From Actinomycetospora termitidis (lineage in GTDB: Bacteria > Actinomycetota > Actinomycetes > Mycobacteriales > Pseudonocardiaceae): a DNA stretch of 64,000 nt. Under the pieces are notes generated by a model. The model was not told the DNA's origin. It saw only the letters and a program-made list of their open reading frames with translations, and did no database searches. The stretch is from the NCBI RefSeq assembly GCF_030286555.1, contig NZ_JASVWF010000002.1, forward strand, positions 310,001 through 374,000. The letters are read 5' to 3'. Position numbers and translations under genes: made by a program. Shown here one piece after another: positions 15,998-24,293 of the stretch (position 1 is its first letter; the number at the start of each line of letters is the position of its first letter).

Positions 15998-16990
15998 TCA
16001 GGCCGACGGCTCGGGCGCCGAGCGCTCGGGTCGGGTGGGAGCGCGCCCGCCACGGGGAGCGGCGGCCGTGACGGGGTCGAGGTCGCGCGCCTCCTCCCAC
16101 GTGTCGCGGTAGGCGCCGTACCCCAGGCGGGTGCGGGTCGCGACCAGCAGGACGATCATGATCACGACCGCTGCGATCAGGAGCCCGAGACCGTTCGCGA
16201 GCTGGGCGGACGCGGGGTCGATCACGCCGCGCTCGCCGAGCCGGGTCATGTAGGTCTGGGTCCCGTCGACCGAGCCGTGCAGCAGGATCACCAGCAGCAG
16301 GCTCGCCCGGGTGTGGTTCGACAGCCAGGTGAACAGGAACGTCATCGCCGTCGTCAGGACCGAGAAGATGATCAGGGACTGGAGCCCTGCCGCCAGGTCG
16401 GACCCGAACCACATCGGGGCGTAGAGGAAGAAGTGCCAGGCGCTCCACAGGAGCCCGAGCACCAGCGTGCCCCTGGCCGGCCCGAGCCGGTACTGCATCC
16501 GCGGCAGCGCGAACCCGCGCCAGCCCGACTCCTCGAACAGCGGCCCGAAGACGAAGTGCGCGAGGTAGGCCAACGGATACGAGACGAGGGCCGCGGGCGT
16601 CAACGCGAGCAGCGTGTCGGACGCGCCGAGCAGGGTCGCGACGATCATGCCGCCGACCGGCAGGGCGAGGATCGCCACCGCCCACCAGCCGATGCCGACC
16701 CGCCACGTCAGCAGACGTTCGCGGTAGCGGCGCAGGCCGTCGCGGCCCTCGGTCACCCAGATCATGAACACCGCGGTTCCCGTGACGCCGATGGCGATCG
16801 CGGGCAGGACGGCGGGGTTCGGCGCCGCGGTGGACGGCTCGAACACCGGGAGACCGAGGATCACCACCGGGCTCCAGAGCAGCCACGTGACGGCGTAGGA
16901 GAGGACGAAGAAGGAGACGAGCGGACGTCGTCGGAGGAGCTCGAGCGCCGGCGACCGGCGCTCCTCCGGGGTGGACGAGGCAGCGGACAT
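15998..16990 (-). CDS. CPBP-family intramembrane metalloprotease
   Basis: A 330-residue polytopic membrane protein with about eight hydrophobic segments. Seen: the family motif EESGWRGF near residue 173-180, the second motif WSAWHF near 207-212, and a later LLHGSVD with the third His near 258. The family includes Rce1-type prenyl-protein proteases and bacteriocin-immunity proteins; function in actinobacteria is mostly unknown. It probably forms an operon with the secreted peptidase downstream. The upstream gap to the LuxR gene (209 bases) holds a perfect dyad. Confidence 0.9.
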   Translation of the reverse strand: MSAASSTPEERRSPALELLRRRPLVSFFVLSYAVTWLLWSPVVILGLPVFEPSTAAPNPAVLPAIAIGVTGTAVFMIWVTEGRDGLRRYRERLLTWRVGIGWWAVAILALPVGGMIVATLLGASDTLLALTPAALVSYPLAYLAHFVFGPLFEESGWRGFALPRMQYRLGPARGTLVLGLLWSAWHFFLYAPMWFGSDLAAGLQSLIIFSVLTTAMTFLFTWLSNHTRASLLLVILLHGSVDGTQTYMTRLGERGVIDPASAQLANGLGLLIAAVVIMIVLLVATRTRLGYGAYRDTWEEARDLDPVTAAAPRGGRAPTRPERSAPEPSA

Positions 16991-17018
16991 CGGATCCCCC
17001 GGGAGCGGCGAGCGCGAG

Positions 17019-17036
17019 GTCCGGCACTCGCCGGAC
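17019..17036. promoter_or_regulatory. Inverted repeat GTCCGGC-N4-GCCGGAC
   Basis: A perfect 7-base-arm dyad 29 bases upstream of the CPBP gene start in the divergent gap before the LuxR regulator. Candidate operator for the protease operon. Nothing else structured is seen in this 209-base gap. Confidence 0.35.
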
Positions 17037-17199
17037 TGCTTGATCGAAGCCGGTGTGTGGGCCGGGTGAGATCCCTCGAAGCGAGTAGTTCACGCGGTGT
17101 GCCACGCCGTGTCCGCACCGCGACCACGACACCCGTGCCCGGACGCGCGGTACCGGGTAGCGTCCGATCCGCCCGGGAAGAGAGGACACGTCGAACGAC

Positions 17200-19962
17200 A
17201 TGGCGCGTCGGTGGCGGCCCCATCGTCCGGGGGCCGGACTGTCCCTGGTGTCCCGTCCCTCGCTGTGGGCCCGCCTCGAGCAGGGGGCGCGGTCCTCGCT
17301 CACCACCGTCGTCGGTCCGCCCGGCGCCGGGAAGACGATGCTCGTCGCGGACTGGCTCGACCGGTCGCCCGCAGCGCCCGCCCGCTCGGCGTGGCTGACC
17401 CTCGAGGGCGCCGACCGGGCGTCGGACGCGTTCTGGGGCGCGGTCCTCGACGCGCTGCGTGCCGTCGACGCCCTGCCCGACGGCTCCGCGCTCGCAGACC
17501 TCCGCCCGGCGCCGGTCGTGGACGACGCCTTCGTCGACGCCCTGGTGGAGGGCCTCGCGGAGCTGCCGGCGCCGGTCGTCCTCGTCCTCGACGACGTGCA
17601 CCGGCTCGGGACGACGCTGCCGACCGGCCTGGACGCGGTCCTCGCCACGACGGACGCGCTGCGGGTCGTCGCCCTGGGCCGGGGAGCGCTGCCCGTCGCC
17701 CGGCCCCGTCTCCTGCTCGCCGGCCGGCTGACGGAGATCGGGCCCACCGACCTGGCGTTCACCGCGGGGGAGATCGACGAGCTGTTCGCGGGCACGGGTG
17801 TCGCGCTCGACGGGGCCGCTCTGCATGCGGTGATGCAGCGGACCCACGGCTGGGCCGCCGCGGTCCGCGTGGCGGCGGTCCGCTGGGCCGAGGAGGGCGA
17901 CCGCGGGCTGGCCCGGCTCGGGCACGACGGCCCGCTGGCGGACCTCCTCGCGGCGGAGCTGCTGGACGGGCTCGACGACGAGCGGGACCTCCTCGTGCGG
18001 TGCGCCCCCGTCGCCGCGCTGACCGCGGAGCTCGCCGCGGTCCTCGACTCGGGGGAGGCGAGGCCGACGCAGGCGGCGGTCGAACGTGCCCGGGACCGGC
18101 TCGAGCGCCTGGCCGACCGGCACGCCCTGGTCGCCCGGATGGCGCCGACCGGGTCCGCTCCCGGGACCACGTGGTACGCCTGCCACCCGCTGCTGCGCGA
18201 CCTGCTGCTCACCCGGCTCGCCCAGGATCCCGCGGCGTTCCGGCGGGCGCACGTCCTCGCCGCCGGGTGGTCCGAGGACCGGGACCGCCCCATCGAGGCC
18301 CTCGAGCACGCGATCACCGCCGAGGACTGGTCGCTGGTCGCGGACGTCGCGGTGCGCAGCGCCGCCGCGCGATTCGTCGGGGAGGAGCGCACGGCTCTGC
18401 TCGATGCCCTGGCCCGCATCCCGAGGGCGCGGGCCCAGGGCGACGTCGCGCTGACCACGGCACTCGCCGCGCTGGCCTACTGCCGGTTCGACGTCGACGA
18501 CCTCGCCCGCCAGATCGCCGCGGCCGACGCGGCCCTGGCGACCGACGCGGGCGCCCCGCCGGGCTCGGTGCGGCGTGGCTCGGCGCTCGTCGTCCTGCGG
18601 GTGGTCGAGGCGGCGCTCGCCAAGCTCAGCGGCGACGCCGAGCGCATGCTCACCGCGGCCCGCGCGGCGGCGGCGGAGGTGGCGGCCCTCCCGGCCACGG
18701 AGGTCCCGGGGTGGGCGGTCTACGAGGACGTCACCGAGGTCAACGTCGGCCTGGCCGAGATGTGGAGCGGCGCGTTCGACACGGGAAGTCGGCGGCTCGC
18801 CACGCGCACGGTCGTGGGTGCCGGCACCGCCACCTTCGGCCTGCACGCCGCGGGGCTCCGTGCCCTGGGCCTCGTCGTCGGCGGGCACCCGGTCGAGGCC
18901 GCCCGGCTGGCCGAGCGCGCGCTGGAGCGGGCGCGGGGCCTGGGCTGGGACCACATGCCGACGACCGCGGCCGCCTGGGCCACAGCAGCGCTGGCCGCGC
19001 TGGAACGCGGCGACCTCGTCGTGGCGGGGGCGTCCGTCGAGGCCGTGCGGGCGCTGTCCTCACACCTCGGGGTCGACTGGCTGGTGCAGACCGCGATCGA
19101 CCTCGCCGACGTCGGCGTCCGCCTGCTCGAGCGGGACGTCGCTGCGGCCACCGACGCGCTCGCGGGGGTCGACCGAAGGATCGCCGGCGGGCGTTCGACC
19201 GGGATCCTGCCGACGTGGACGGACTACGTCGGTGCCCAGGTCGAGCTCGCGTCCGGCCGCCCCGACGCGGTGCTCGCCCGGCCGGCCGTGGCCCGGCGGC
19301 GTTCCGGGCGGAGATCCGACTCCGGGGCCACGGAACTCTCCCTCGACGACCGCCTCGCCGGTCTCGCCGCCCGCGCCCTCCTCATGACGGGGGAGGTCGA
19401 CGAGGCGTCCGCCGTGCTCGCCGCCGTGCGCCCCGCCGGCGACCTCGACCCCGTCACCCGGATCGAGACCGACCTGGCGCGCGCCGTCCTGTGGGGGGCG
19501 ACCGACGGGTCGGAGGGGGCCGCCCGGACGCTCGCCGACGCGCTGCGCCGCGCCGGGGACCACTCCGTGCTCCGCCCCCTGCTCCTCGCCGAGCCCGCTC
19601 TCACCGCGATGCTCGACGACCACGTACGGCGCGGGCCGCACGCTCCTGGGGCGTCCCGCGCCACCGTCGCGCTGGCGGCCCGGGTGCGCCGGTCGCGCCC
19701 GGTGGCGCCCGCACCCGTCGTCGGGAACGACGGCGACCTCACCACCCGCGAGCGGGAGGTCCTGCACTACCTGCCCTCACTGCTCACCGTCCCGCAGATC
19801 GCGGGGCAGATGCACCTCACGGCGCACACCGTGCGCCACCACCTCAAGGGCCTCTACCGGAAGCTGGAGGCCGCGAACCGCCGGGAGGCGGTCGCGGCGG
19901 CCGTGGGCCGCGGGTTGATCACCGCGCCCACGGACCTCGAGCGGCAGGTGCGGAGCTCGTGA
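17200..19962 (+). CDS. LuxR-family regulator, large ATP-binding MalT type
   Basis: A 920-residue signal-transduction ATPase. Seen: Walker A GPPGAGKTM near residues 44-52, Walker B VVLVLDDVH near 125-133, a long helical repeat region through the middle, and a C-terminal LuxR helix-turn-helix LTTREREVLHYLPSLLTVPQIAGQ near 846-870. MalT-type proteins need ATP and an inducer to activate promoters. It is followed after 17 bases by the cyclase-family gene and the ThDP gene in the same direction, which it may control. Confidence 0.92.
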   Translation: MARRWRPHRPGAGLSLVSRPSLWARLEQGARSSLTTVVGPPGAGKTMLVADWLDRSPAAPARSAWLTLEGADRASDAFWGAVLDALRAVDALPDGSALADLRPAPVVDDAFVDALVEGLAELPAPVVLVLDDVHRLGTTLPTGLDAVLATTDALRVVALGRGALPVARPRLLLAGRLTEIGPTDLAFTAGEIDELFAGTGVALDGAALHAVMQRTHGWAAAVRVAAVRWAEEGDRGLARLGHDGPLADLLAAELLDGLDDERDLLVRCAPVAALTAELAAVLDSGEARPTQAAVERARDRLERLADRHALVARMAPTGSAPGTTWYACHPLLRDLLLTRLAQDPAAFRRAHVLAAGWSEDRDRPIEALEHAITAEDWSLVADVAVRSAAARFVGEERTALLDALARIPRARAQGDVALTTALAALAYCRFDVDDLARQIAAADAALATDAGAPPGSVRRGSALVVLRVVEAALAKLSGDAERMLTAARAAAAEVAALPATEVPGWAVYEDVTEVNVGLAEMWSGAFDTGSRRLATRTVVGAGTATFGLHAAGLRALGLVVGGHPVEAARLAERALERARGLGWDHMPTTAAAWATAALAALERGDLVVAGASVEAVRALSSHLGVDWLVQTAIDLADVGVRLLERDVAAATDALAGVDRRIAGGRSTGILPTWTDYVGAQVELASGRPDAVLARPAVARRRSGRRSDSGATELSLDDRLAGLAARALLMTGEVDEASAVLAAVRPAGDLDPVTRIETDLARAVLWGATDGSEGAARTLADALRRAGDHSVLRPLLLAEPALTAMLDDHVRRGPHAPGASRATVALAARVRRSRPVAPAPVVGNDGDLTTREREVLHYLPSLLTVPQIAGQMHLTAHTVRHHLKGLYRKLEAANRREAVAAAVGRGLITAPTDLERQVRSS

Positions 19963-19979
19963 GCATCGAAGGAGCCGAC

Positions 19980-20756
19980 ATGTCCGTCCTGACCGCCTTC
20001 GCCGAGGCGATGCGCTCCGGCGCCGTCGAGGTCGTCGACCTCACGACGCCGCTGCAGGAGTCCACGCCCATCCTGGAACTGCCGCCGCCGTTCGCGAACA
20101 CCTCGCGCTTCCGGCTCGAGGAGCTCTCGCGGTACGACGACCGCGGCCCGGCCTGGTACTGGAACGACATCCACACCGGCGAGCACACCGGCACCCACCT
20201 CGACGCCCCGAACCACTGGGTGACCGGCCGCGAGGGTCCGGACGTCTCGCAGGTGCCGATGTCGACGCTGGTCGCACCGGTCGCGGTGATCGACATGACC
20301 GCCGAGGTCGAGCGGGACCCGGACTTCCTGCTCGAGGTCGCGCACCTCGAGGCGTGGCAGGCCGAGCACGGACCCCTTCCCGACGGCGGGTGGCTCCTCT
20401 ACCGCACCGGGTGGGAGTCGCGGGGCGGCACGCAGGAGGAGTTCGTCAACGCCGACGAGGCGGGCCCGCACACGCCGGGCGTGTCCGCGGAGTGCGCGCG
20501 GTGGATCGCGCAGGAGTCGCCGTTGACCGGGTTCGGGGTGGAGACGGTCGGGACCGACGCGGGCGCCGCCGGCGGGTTCGACCCGCCGTTCTCCTGCCAC
20601 CACTACCTCATGGGCGCGAACCGCTGGGGCCTGACGAGCCTGCGCAACCTCGGTCGGCTGCCCGCGACGGGCGCGGTGCTCGTGGTCAGCCCGTTGCCCA
20701 TCGTCGGCGGCTCCGGGTCGCCGGCGCGGGTGCTGGCGCTGGTGGAGCGCTCGTGA
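19980..20756 (+). CDS. Cyclase-family metal-dependent hydrolase (isatin hydrolase/kynurenine formamidase-like)
   Basis: A 258-residue enzyme with the family metal motif HTGTHLDAPNHW near residues 67-78, giving the HxGTHxDxPxH ligand set, and a downstream SCHHYLMGANRWG near 205. Members hydrolyse N-formylkynurenine, isatin or related cyclic amides, usually with Mn or Zn. ATG preceded by GAAGGAG. Its stop overlaps the ThDP enzyme gene by GTGA, so the two are translationally coupled. Together with a benzoylformate-decarboxylase-like partner this suggests amide or lactam opening to an arylglyoxylate then decarboxylation; that pairing is inference. Confidence 0.88.
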   Translation: MSVLTAFAEAMRSGAVEVVDLTTPLQESTPILELPPPFANTSRFRLEELSRYDDRGPAWYWNDIHTGEHTGTHLDAPNHWVTGREGPDVSQVPMSTLVAPVAVIDMTAEVERDPDFLLEVAHLEAWQAEHGPLPDGGWLLYRTGWESRGGTQEEFVNADEAGPHTPGVSAECARWIAQESPLTGFGVETVGTDAGAAGGFDPPFSCHHYLMGANRWGLTSLRNLGRLPATGAVLVVSPLPIVGGSGSPARVLALVERS

Positions 20757-22363
20757 CGACGGTCGCGGAGCAGGTCGGGACGCTGCTGGCCGAGCTCGGC
20801 GTCGGGCGCGCCTTCGGTGTCGTCGGCAGCGGGAACTTCCACGTCACCAACGCGCTTCGGTCGGCCGGTGTCGGGTATACCGCCGCCCGTCACGAGGGCG
20901 GCGCCGCGACGATGGCCGACGCGTACGCCCGCACGTCCGGCGAGGTCGGGGTGCTGACGGTGCACCAGGGCTGCGGGCTCACGAACGCGATGACCGGGAT
21001 CACCGAGGCCGCGAAGTCGCGCTCGCCGCTGCTCGTGCTGGCCGCCGACACCCCGGGTGCGCAGGTCCGCAACAACTTCCGCATCGACCAGGACGCCCTC
21101 GTCCGCGCGGTCGGTGCGGTGCCCGAGCGAGTGAACACCCCGGCGTCCGCCGTCGCCGACGTCGTGCGGGCGTACGGCGTCGCGCGCGACCAGCGCCGCA
21201 CCGTCGTCGTGAACCTGCCCCTGGACGTGCAGGCCGCGCCGGCCGTCGACGGGTCCCGGCCGCGGACGACCTGGCGGCCGCCCCGCCCGGACGCCGCGTC
21301 GGTCGCGGAGCTCGCCGCGCTGCTCGACGGGGCTCGCCGCCCGGTGTTCGTCGCCGGCCGCGGCGCGCGCGGCGCGCGGAGCGAGCTGGAGGCGCTCGCC
21401 GACCGCTGCGGGGCGCTGCTCGCCACCAGCGCCGTCGCGCACGGCCTGTTCACCGGGTCGCCCTGGTCGCTCGGCATCTCCGGCGGCTTCTCGACCCCGT
21501 TGGCCGCGGAACTGATCGCCGACGCCGACCTGATCGTCGCCTGGGGCGCCTCCCTGACGATGTGGACGACCCGGCACGGCGAGCTCACCGCCGGCGCCAC
21601 CCTGGTCCAGGTCGACGACACCGCCGAGGCCCTCGGTACGAACCGGCCGGTGGCCCTCGGTGTGCTCGGCGACGTGGGGGCGACGGCGGCGGACGTCCTC
21701 GAGGTGTGCGGGAAGTCGGCCGGGTACCGGAGCCCGGAGATCGGGGAACGCATTCGTACGGATGCGCGGCACGCGGCCCCGACCGAGGTCATCGGGGACC
21801 GCATCGACCCGCGGGTGCTCTCCGCCGCCCTCGACGAACTCCTGCCCGCCGAGCGCACCGTCGCCGTCGACTCCGGCAACTTCATGGGCTACCCCGCTGG
21901 CTACCTGCAGGTCCCCGACGAGGCCGGGTTCTGCTTCACCCAGGGCTTCCAGTCGATCGGCCTGGGGCTCGCGACGGCGATTGGCGCGGCCCTCGCCCGG
22001 CCGGACCGGCTGGCTGTCGCGGCCTGCGGGGATGGCGGGTTCCTCATGAGCATCAGCGAGCTGGAGACCGCCGTGCGGCTCGGGCTCGGGATGGTGATCG
22101 TGGTGTACGACGACGCCGGGTACGGCGCCGAGTTCCACCATTTCGCCGACGACGACCACGGCACGGTCCGTTTCCCGGACACCGACCTCGCCGCGATCGC
22201 GCGCGGCTACGGGTGCGACGCGGCCGTGGTGCGGTCGACGGCGGACCTGGCGATCGTCCGCACGTGGTTGGACGGGCCCCGAAACCGACCTCTGCTGCTG
22301 GACGCGAAGGTCGTCGCCGACGAACCGGCGTGGTGGCTCGCGGAGGCGTTCAAGGGGCACTGA
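20753..22363 (+). CDS. Thiamine diphosphate-dependent enzyme (acetolactate synthase/benzoylformate decarboxylase-like)
   Basis: A 536-residue ThDP enzyme with all three domains. Seen: ARHEGGAATMADAYAR near residues 43-58 (catalytic Glu), the middle domain VFVAGRGARG near 195, and the cofactor motif CGDGGFLMSISELETAV near 424 ending VVYDDAGYG, where Asp stands in the usual Asn position of GDG-X-N. The substrate is not readable. GTG start fixed by the 4-base overlap with the cyclase gene. Its 3' end overlaps the convergent TetR gene by 14 bases. Confidence 0.9.
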   Translation: MTTVAEQVGTLLAELGVGRAFGVVGSGNFHVTNALRSAGVGYTAARHEGGAATMADAYARTSGEVGVLTVHQGCGLTNAMTGITEAAKSRSPLLVLAADTPGAQVRNNFRIDQDALVRAVGAVPERVNTPASAVADVVRAYGVARDQRRTVVVNLPLDVQAAPAVDGSRPRTTWRPPRPDAASVAELAALLDGARRPVFVAGRGARGARSELEALADRCGALLATSAVAHGLFTGSPWSLGISGGFSTPLAAELIADADLIVAWGASLTMWTTRHGELTAGATLVQVDDTAEALGTNRPVALGVLGDVGATAADVLEVCGKSAGYRSPEIGERIRTDARHAAPTEVIGDRIDPRVLSAALDELLPAERTVAVDSGNFMGYPAGYLQVPDEAGFCFTQGFQSIGLGLATAIGAALARPDRLAVAACGDGGFLMSISELETAVRLGLGMVIVVYDDAGYGAEFHHFADDDHGTVRFPDTDLAAIARGYGCDAAVVRSTADLAIVRTWLDGPRNRPLLLDAKVVADEPAWWLAEAFKGH

Positions 22364-23060
22364 CGCCGTCGGACTCCGCCGTCAGTTCCTCGAGCTTCTC
22401 GGAGTGGAACCGGATCGCGCGGGCGTGATAGCGCAGCATCTCGGCCCGGCTCAGGTCGGCGGGTCCGCCGGTCGGTCGTCCGTTCCGGGCGGCGAGGCCG
22501 TAGAGGACGAGGTCGCTGAACTGGTCGGCGATCTGGTCCGGAGTCATCGGCCCGGAGGCCTTGTACCATTTCCAGAGCCAGTTGCACATTCCGTCGATCG
22601 CGAAGACGGTGCTGCGCTCGTCGCCGTCGACGAACTCGCCGTTCTGCACGCCCTCCCGGATGATACCCCGGACGACGAGGTCGCTCTCCCGCTTGAACCG
22701 TCGGAACTCGGCCCGGACCTCCGCGGGGAGTTCGGCCTCGGAACTGAAGGACAGGCTGTAGAGCTCGATGCTCTCGGTGAGGCATTCGACGTGGTGCCGG
22801 ACGTAGCCGTGCAGTTTCTCCCGCGCCGTCCCGGGAATGGAGGTCACCGCGTCGAGCTTGGCGATGTCCCGCTTGATCCAGTCCCCGAAGACGTGGCGGA
22901 GCAGGTCGTCCCGATTGGCGAAGTAGTGGTAGAGCGCCGCCTTCGTGACGCCGACCTCCTCGGCGATGTCCTGCAGTGAGACGGCGCGAATGCCCCGGGC
23001 CTGGAAGAGCCTGGTCGCGGCCCGGGTCAGCTCGTCCTGCATGATCGTGCTTCTGGGCAT
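22350..23060 (-). CDS. TetR-family transcriptional regulator
   Basis: A 236-residue repressor. Seen: N-terminal helix-turn-helix VSLQDIAEEVGVTKAALYHYFANRDDLL near residues 25-52, and a helical ligand domain with a conserved WLWKWYK segment near 166-172. It is the last gene of the large operon from 31646, its ATG overlapping the VOC stop by one base (TGATG). It probably represses that operon; the dyad at 31700-31736 is the best candidate site. Ligands of close relatives are often acyl-CoA thioesters, matching the operon's CoA chemistry. Confidence 0.92.
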   Translation of the reverse strand: MPRSTIMQDELTRAATRLFQARGIRAVSLQDIAEEVGVTKAALYHYFANRDDLLRHVFGDWIKRDIAKLDAVTSIPGTAREKLHGYVRHHVECLTESIELYSLSFSSEAELPAEVRAEFRRFKRESDLVVRGIIREGVQNGEFVDGDERSTVFAIDGMCNWLWKWYKASGPMTPDQIADQFSDLVLYGLAARNGRPTGGPADLSRAEMLRYHARAIRFHSEKLEELTAESDGVSAP

Positions 23061-23473
23061 CAGCGAGGTACCTCGATGAATTCGAGTTGGACCCCGGCCA
23101 TGTCCCGCGGGTGGGTGAAGGTTACACCGGCGTGCCCCTCACCCCGGACGGGCTCCTCGAGCACGGGCGCGAGTCCGACGTCGCGCAACTCGCGGGTCGC
23201 CACGTCGACGTCCTGGACGCCGACCGACACGAGGAAGACGCCCTCGCCGCGGCGTTCGAGGAATCGGCTCACCGAGGTCGACTCGGCGTCGCTCGCGATG
23301 AGATTGAGATGGAACCCGTTGATGTCGAACGAGGCGCCGCGCAGGCCGGGGAAGGCGAATCCGGATTCGTCGACGGGCTTGCTCGCCATCTCGAACACCT
23401 CCTCGAACCGGCGGGTCCACTGCTCGAGGTCGTGGACGGCGATGTTGAGGCCGTGGATGCCGTGGAACTGCAC
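23060..23473 (-). CDS. VOC-superfamily protein (methylmalonyl-CoA epimerase-like)
   Basis: A 137-residue single-domain VOC protein. Seen: MQFHGIHGLNIAV with the first metal His near residue 7, FHLNLIAS near 54, a VGVQDVDVA strand near 86 and the terminal VQLEFIEV with the metal Glu near 132. Epimerases, glyoxalases and dioxygenases share this fold, and the metal set is incomplete compared with epimerase. Its place behind an SDR and CoA ligase supports a CoA-thioester substrate. It starts 34 bases after the SDR stop and overlaps the TetR gene by one base. Confidence 0.82.
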   Translation of the reverse strand: MQFHGIHGLNIAVHDLEQWTRRFEEVFEMASKPVDESGFAFPGLRGASFDINGFHLNLIASDAESTSVSRFLERRGEGVFLVSVGVQDVDVATRELRDVGLAPVLEEPVRGEGHAGVTFTHPRDMAGVQLEFIEVPR

Positions 23474-23507
23474 GGGATGCTCCTAGGGGAATCGGTGCTG
23501 CAGGGAG

Positions 23508-24293
23508 TCAGGTGAGGGTCATGCCGCCGTCGACGACGATCGTCTGACCGGTCACGTAGCCGGCGGCGGGCGACGCGAGCCACACGCCAACCTGCGCGAT
23601 CTCCGCCGGGGACCCGAACCGGCCCAGCAGGAGACGCGGCCGGAGCACGGACTCGACGTACTCCGGGCGGTACTGACCGGTCATCTCGGTCTCGACGAAG
23701 CCGGGAGCGATCGCGTTCACGCGGATGCCGCGGCGCGGACCCCACTGCTGGGCGAGGTCGCGGGTGAGGCCGAGCAGGCCTGCCTTGCTCGCCGAGTAGG
23801 CGGCCTGGGGGAGCCCGGCCGTGGTCAGGGCCAGGACGCTGGAGACGTTGACGATCGAGCTGCCCGGCGCCATCTCCGCCGCGCACGCCTGCGCCATCCA
23901 GTACGCGCCCGCGAGGTTGGCCTCGACGACCGCCCGGAACTCGTCGGGGGTTTCGCGCAGCGCGGGGACCGCGCTCCCGACTCCCGCGTTGTTGACCAGG
24001 ACGTCGAGTCCACCGAGAGCCTCGCGGGCCTGCTCCACGGCCGCGCGGCAGCGGTCGGGGTCGCGGACGTCGGCCGTGATCGCCGCTGCGGTCCCGCCGT
24101 CGGCCTCGATGCCGGCCACGGTTCGCTCGAGCATCGCGGTACGCCGCGCCGTGACCGCCACGCGCGCGCCCGCGGCGGCGAGGGCGCGGGCGAAGGCGAC
24201 CCCCAACCCGGAGGAGCCGCCGGTCACCAGGGCGACGTGGCCGTCCAGGCGGAACGGGTCCGTGCTGACGGACTCCGACGGCGCGGCGCTCAC
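23508..24293 (-). CDS. SDR-family oxidoreductase (FabG-like)
   Basis: A 261-residue classical SDR. Seen: VTGGSSGLGVAFA near residues 22-34, NNAGVGS near 99-105, SSVLAL with catalytic Ser near 148, YSASK near 161-165 and the C-terminal GQTIVVDGGMTLT. Such enzymes oxidise 3-hydroxyacyl-CoA or an alicyclic hydroxyl in beta-oxidation-like pathways. GTG start fixed by a GTGA overlap with the ligase gene upstream. Within the operon it likely supplies the hydroxyacyl dehydrogenase step before the thiolase. Confidence 0.92.
   Translation of the reverse strand: MSAAPSESVSTDPFRLDGHVALVTGGSSGLGVAFARALAAAGARVAVTARRTAMLERTVAGIEADGGTAAAITADVRDPDRCRAAVEQAREALGGLDVLVNNAGVGSAVPALRETPDEFRAVVEANLAGAYWMAQACAAEMAPGSSIVNVSSVLALTTAGLPQAAYSASKAGLLGLTRDLAQQWGPRRGIRVNAIAPGFVETEMTGQYRPEYVESVLRPRLLLGRFGSPAEIAQVGVWLASPAAGYVTGQTIVVDGGMTLT

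Noticed and set aside
14379-18458. A minus-strand frame of 1359 codons running through the secreted peptidase and CPBP region
   Set aside because: Only its last 528 codons are a real protein (peptidase with signal peptide). The part upstream is antisense to the LuxR gene or out of frame with the CPBP gene.
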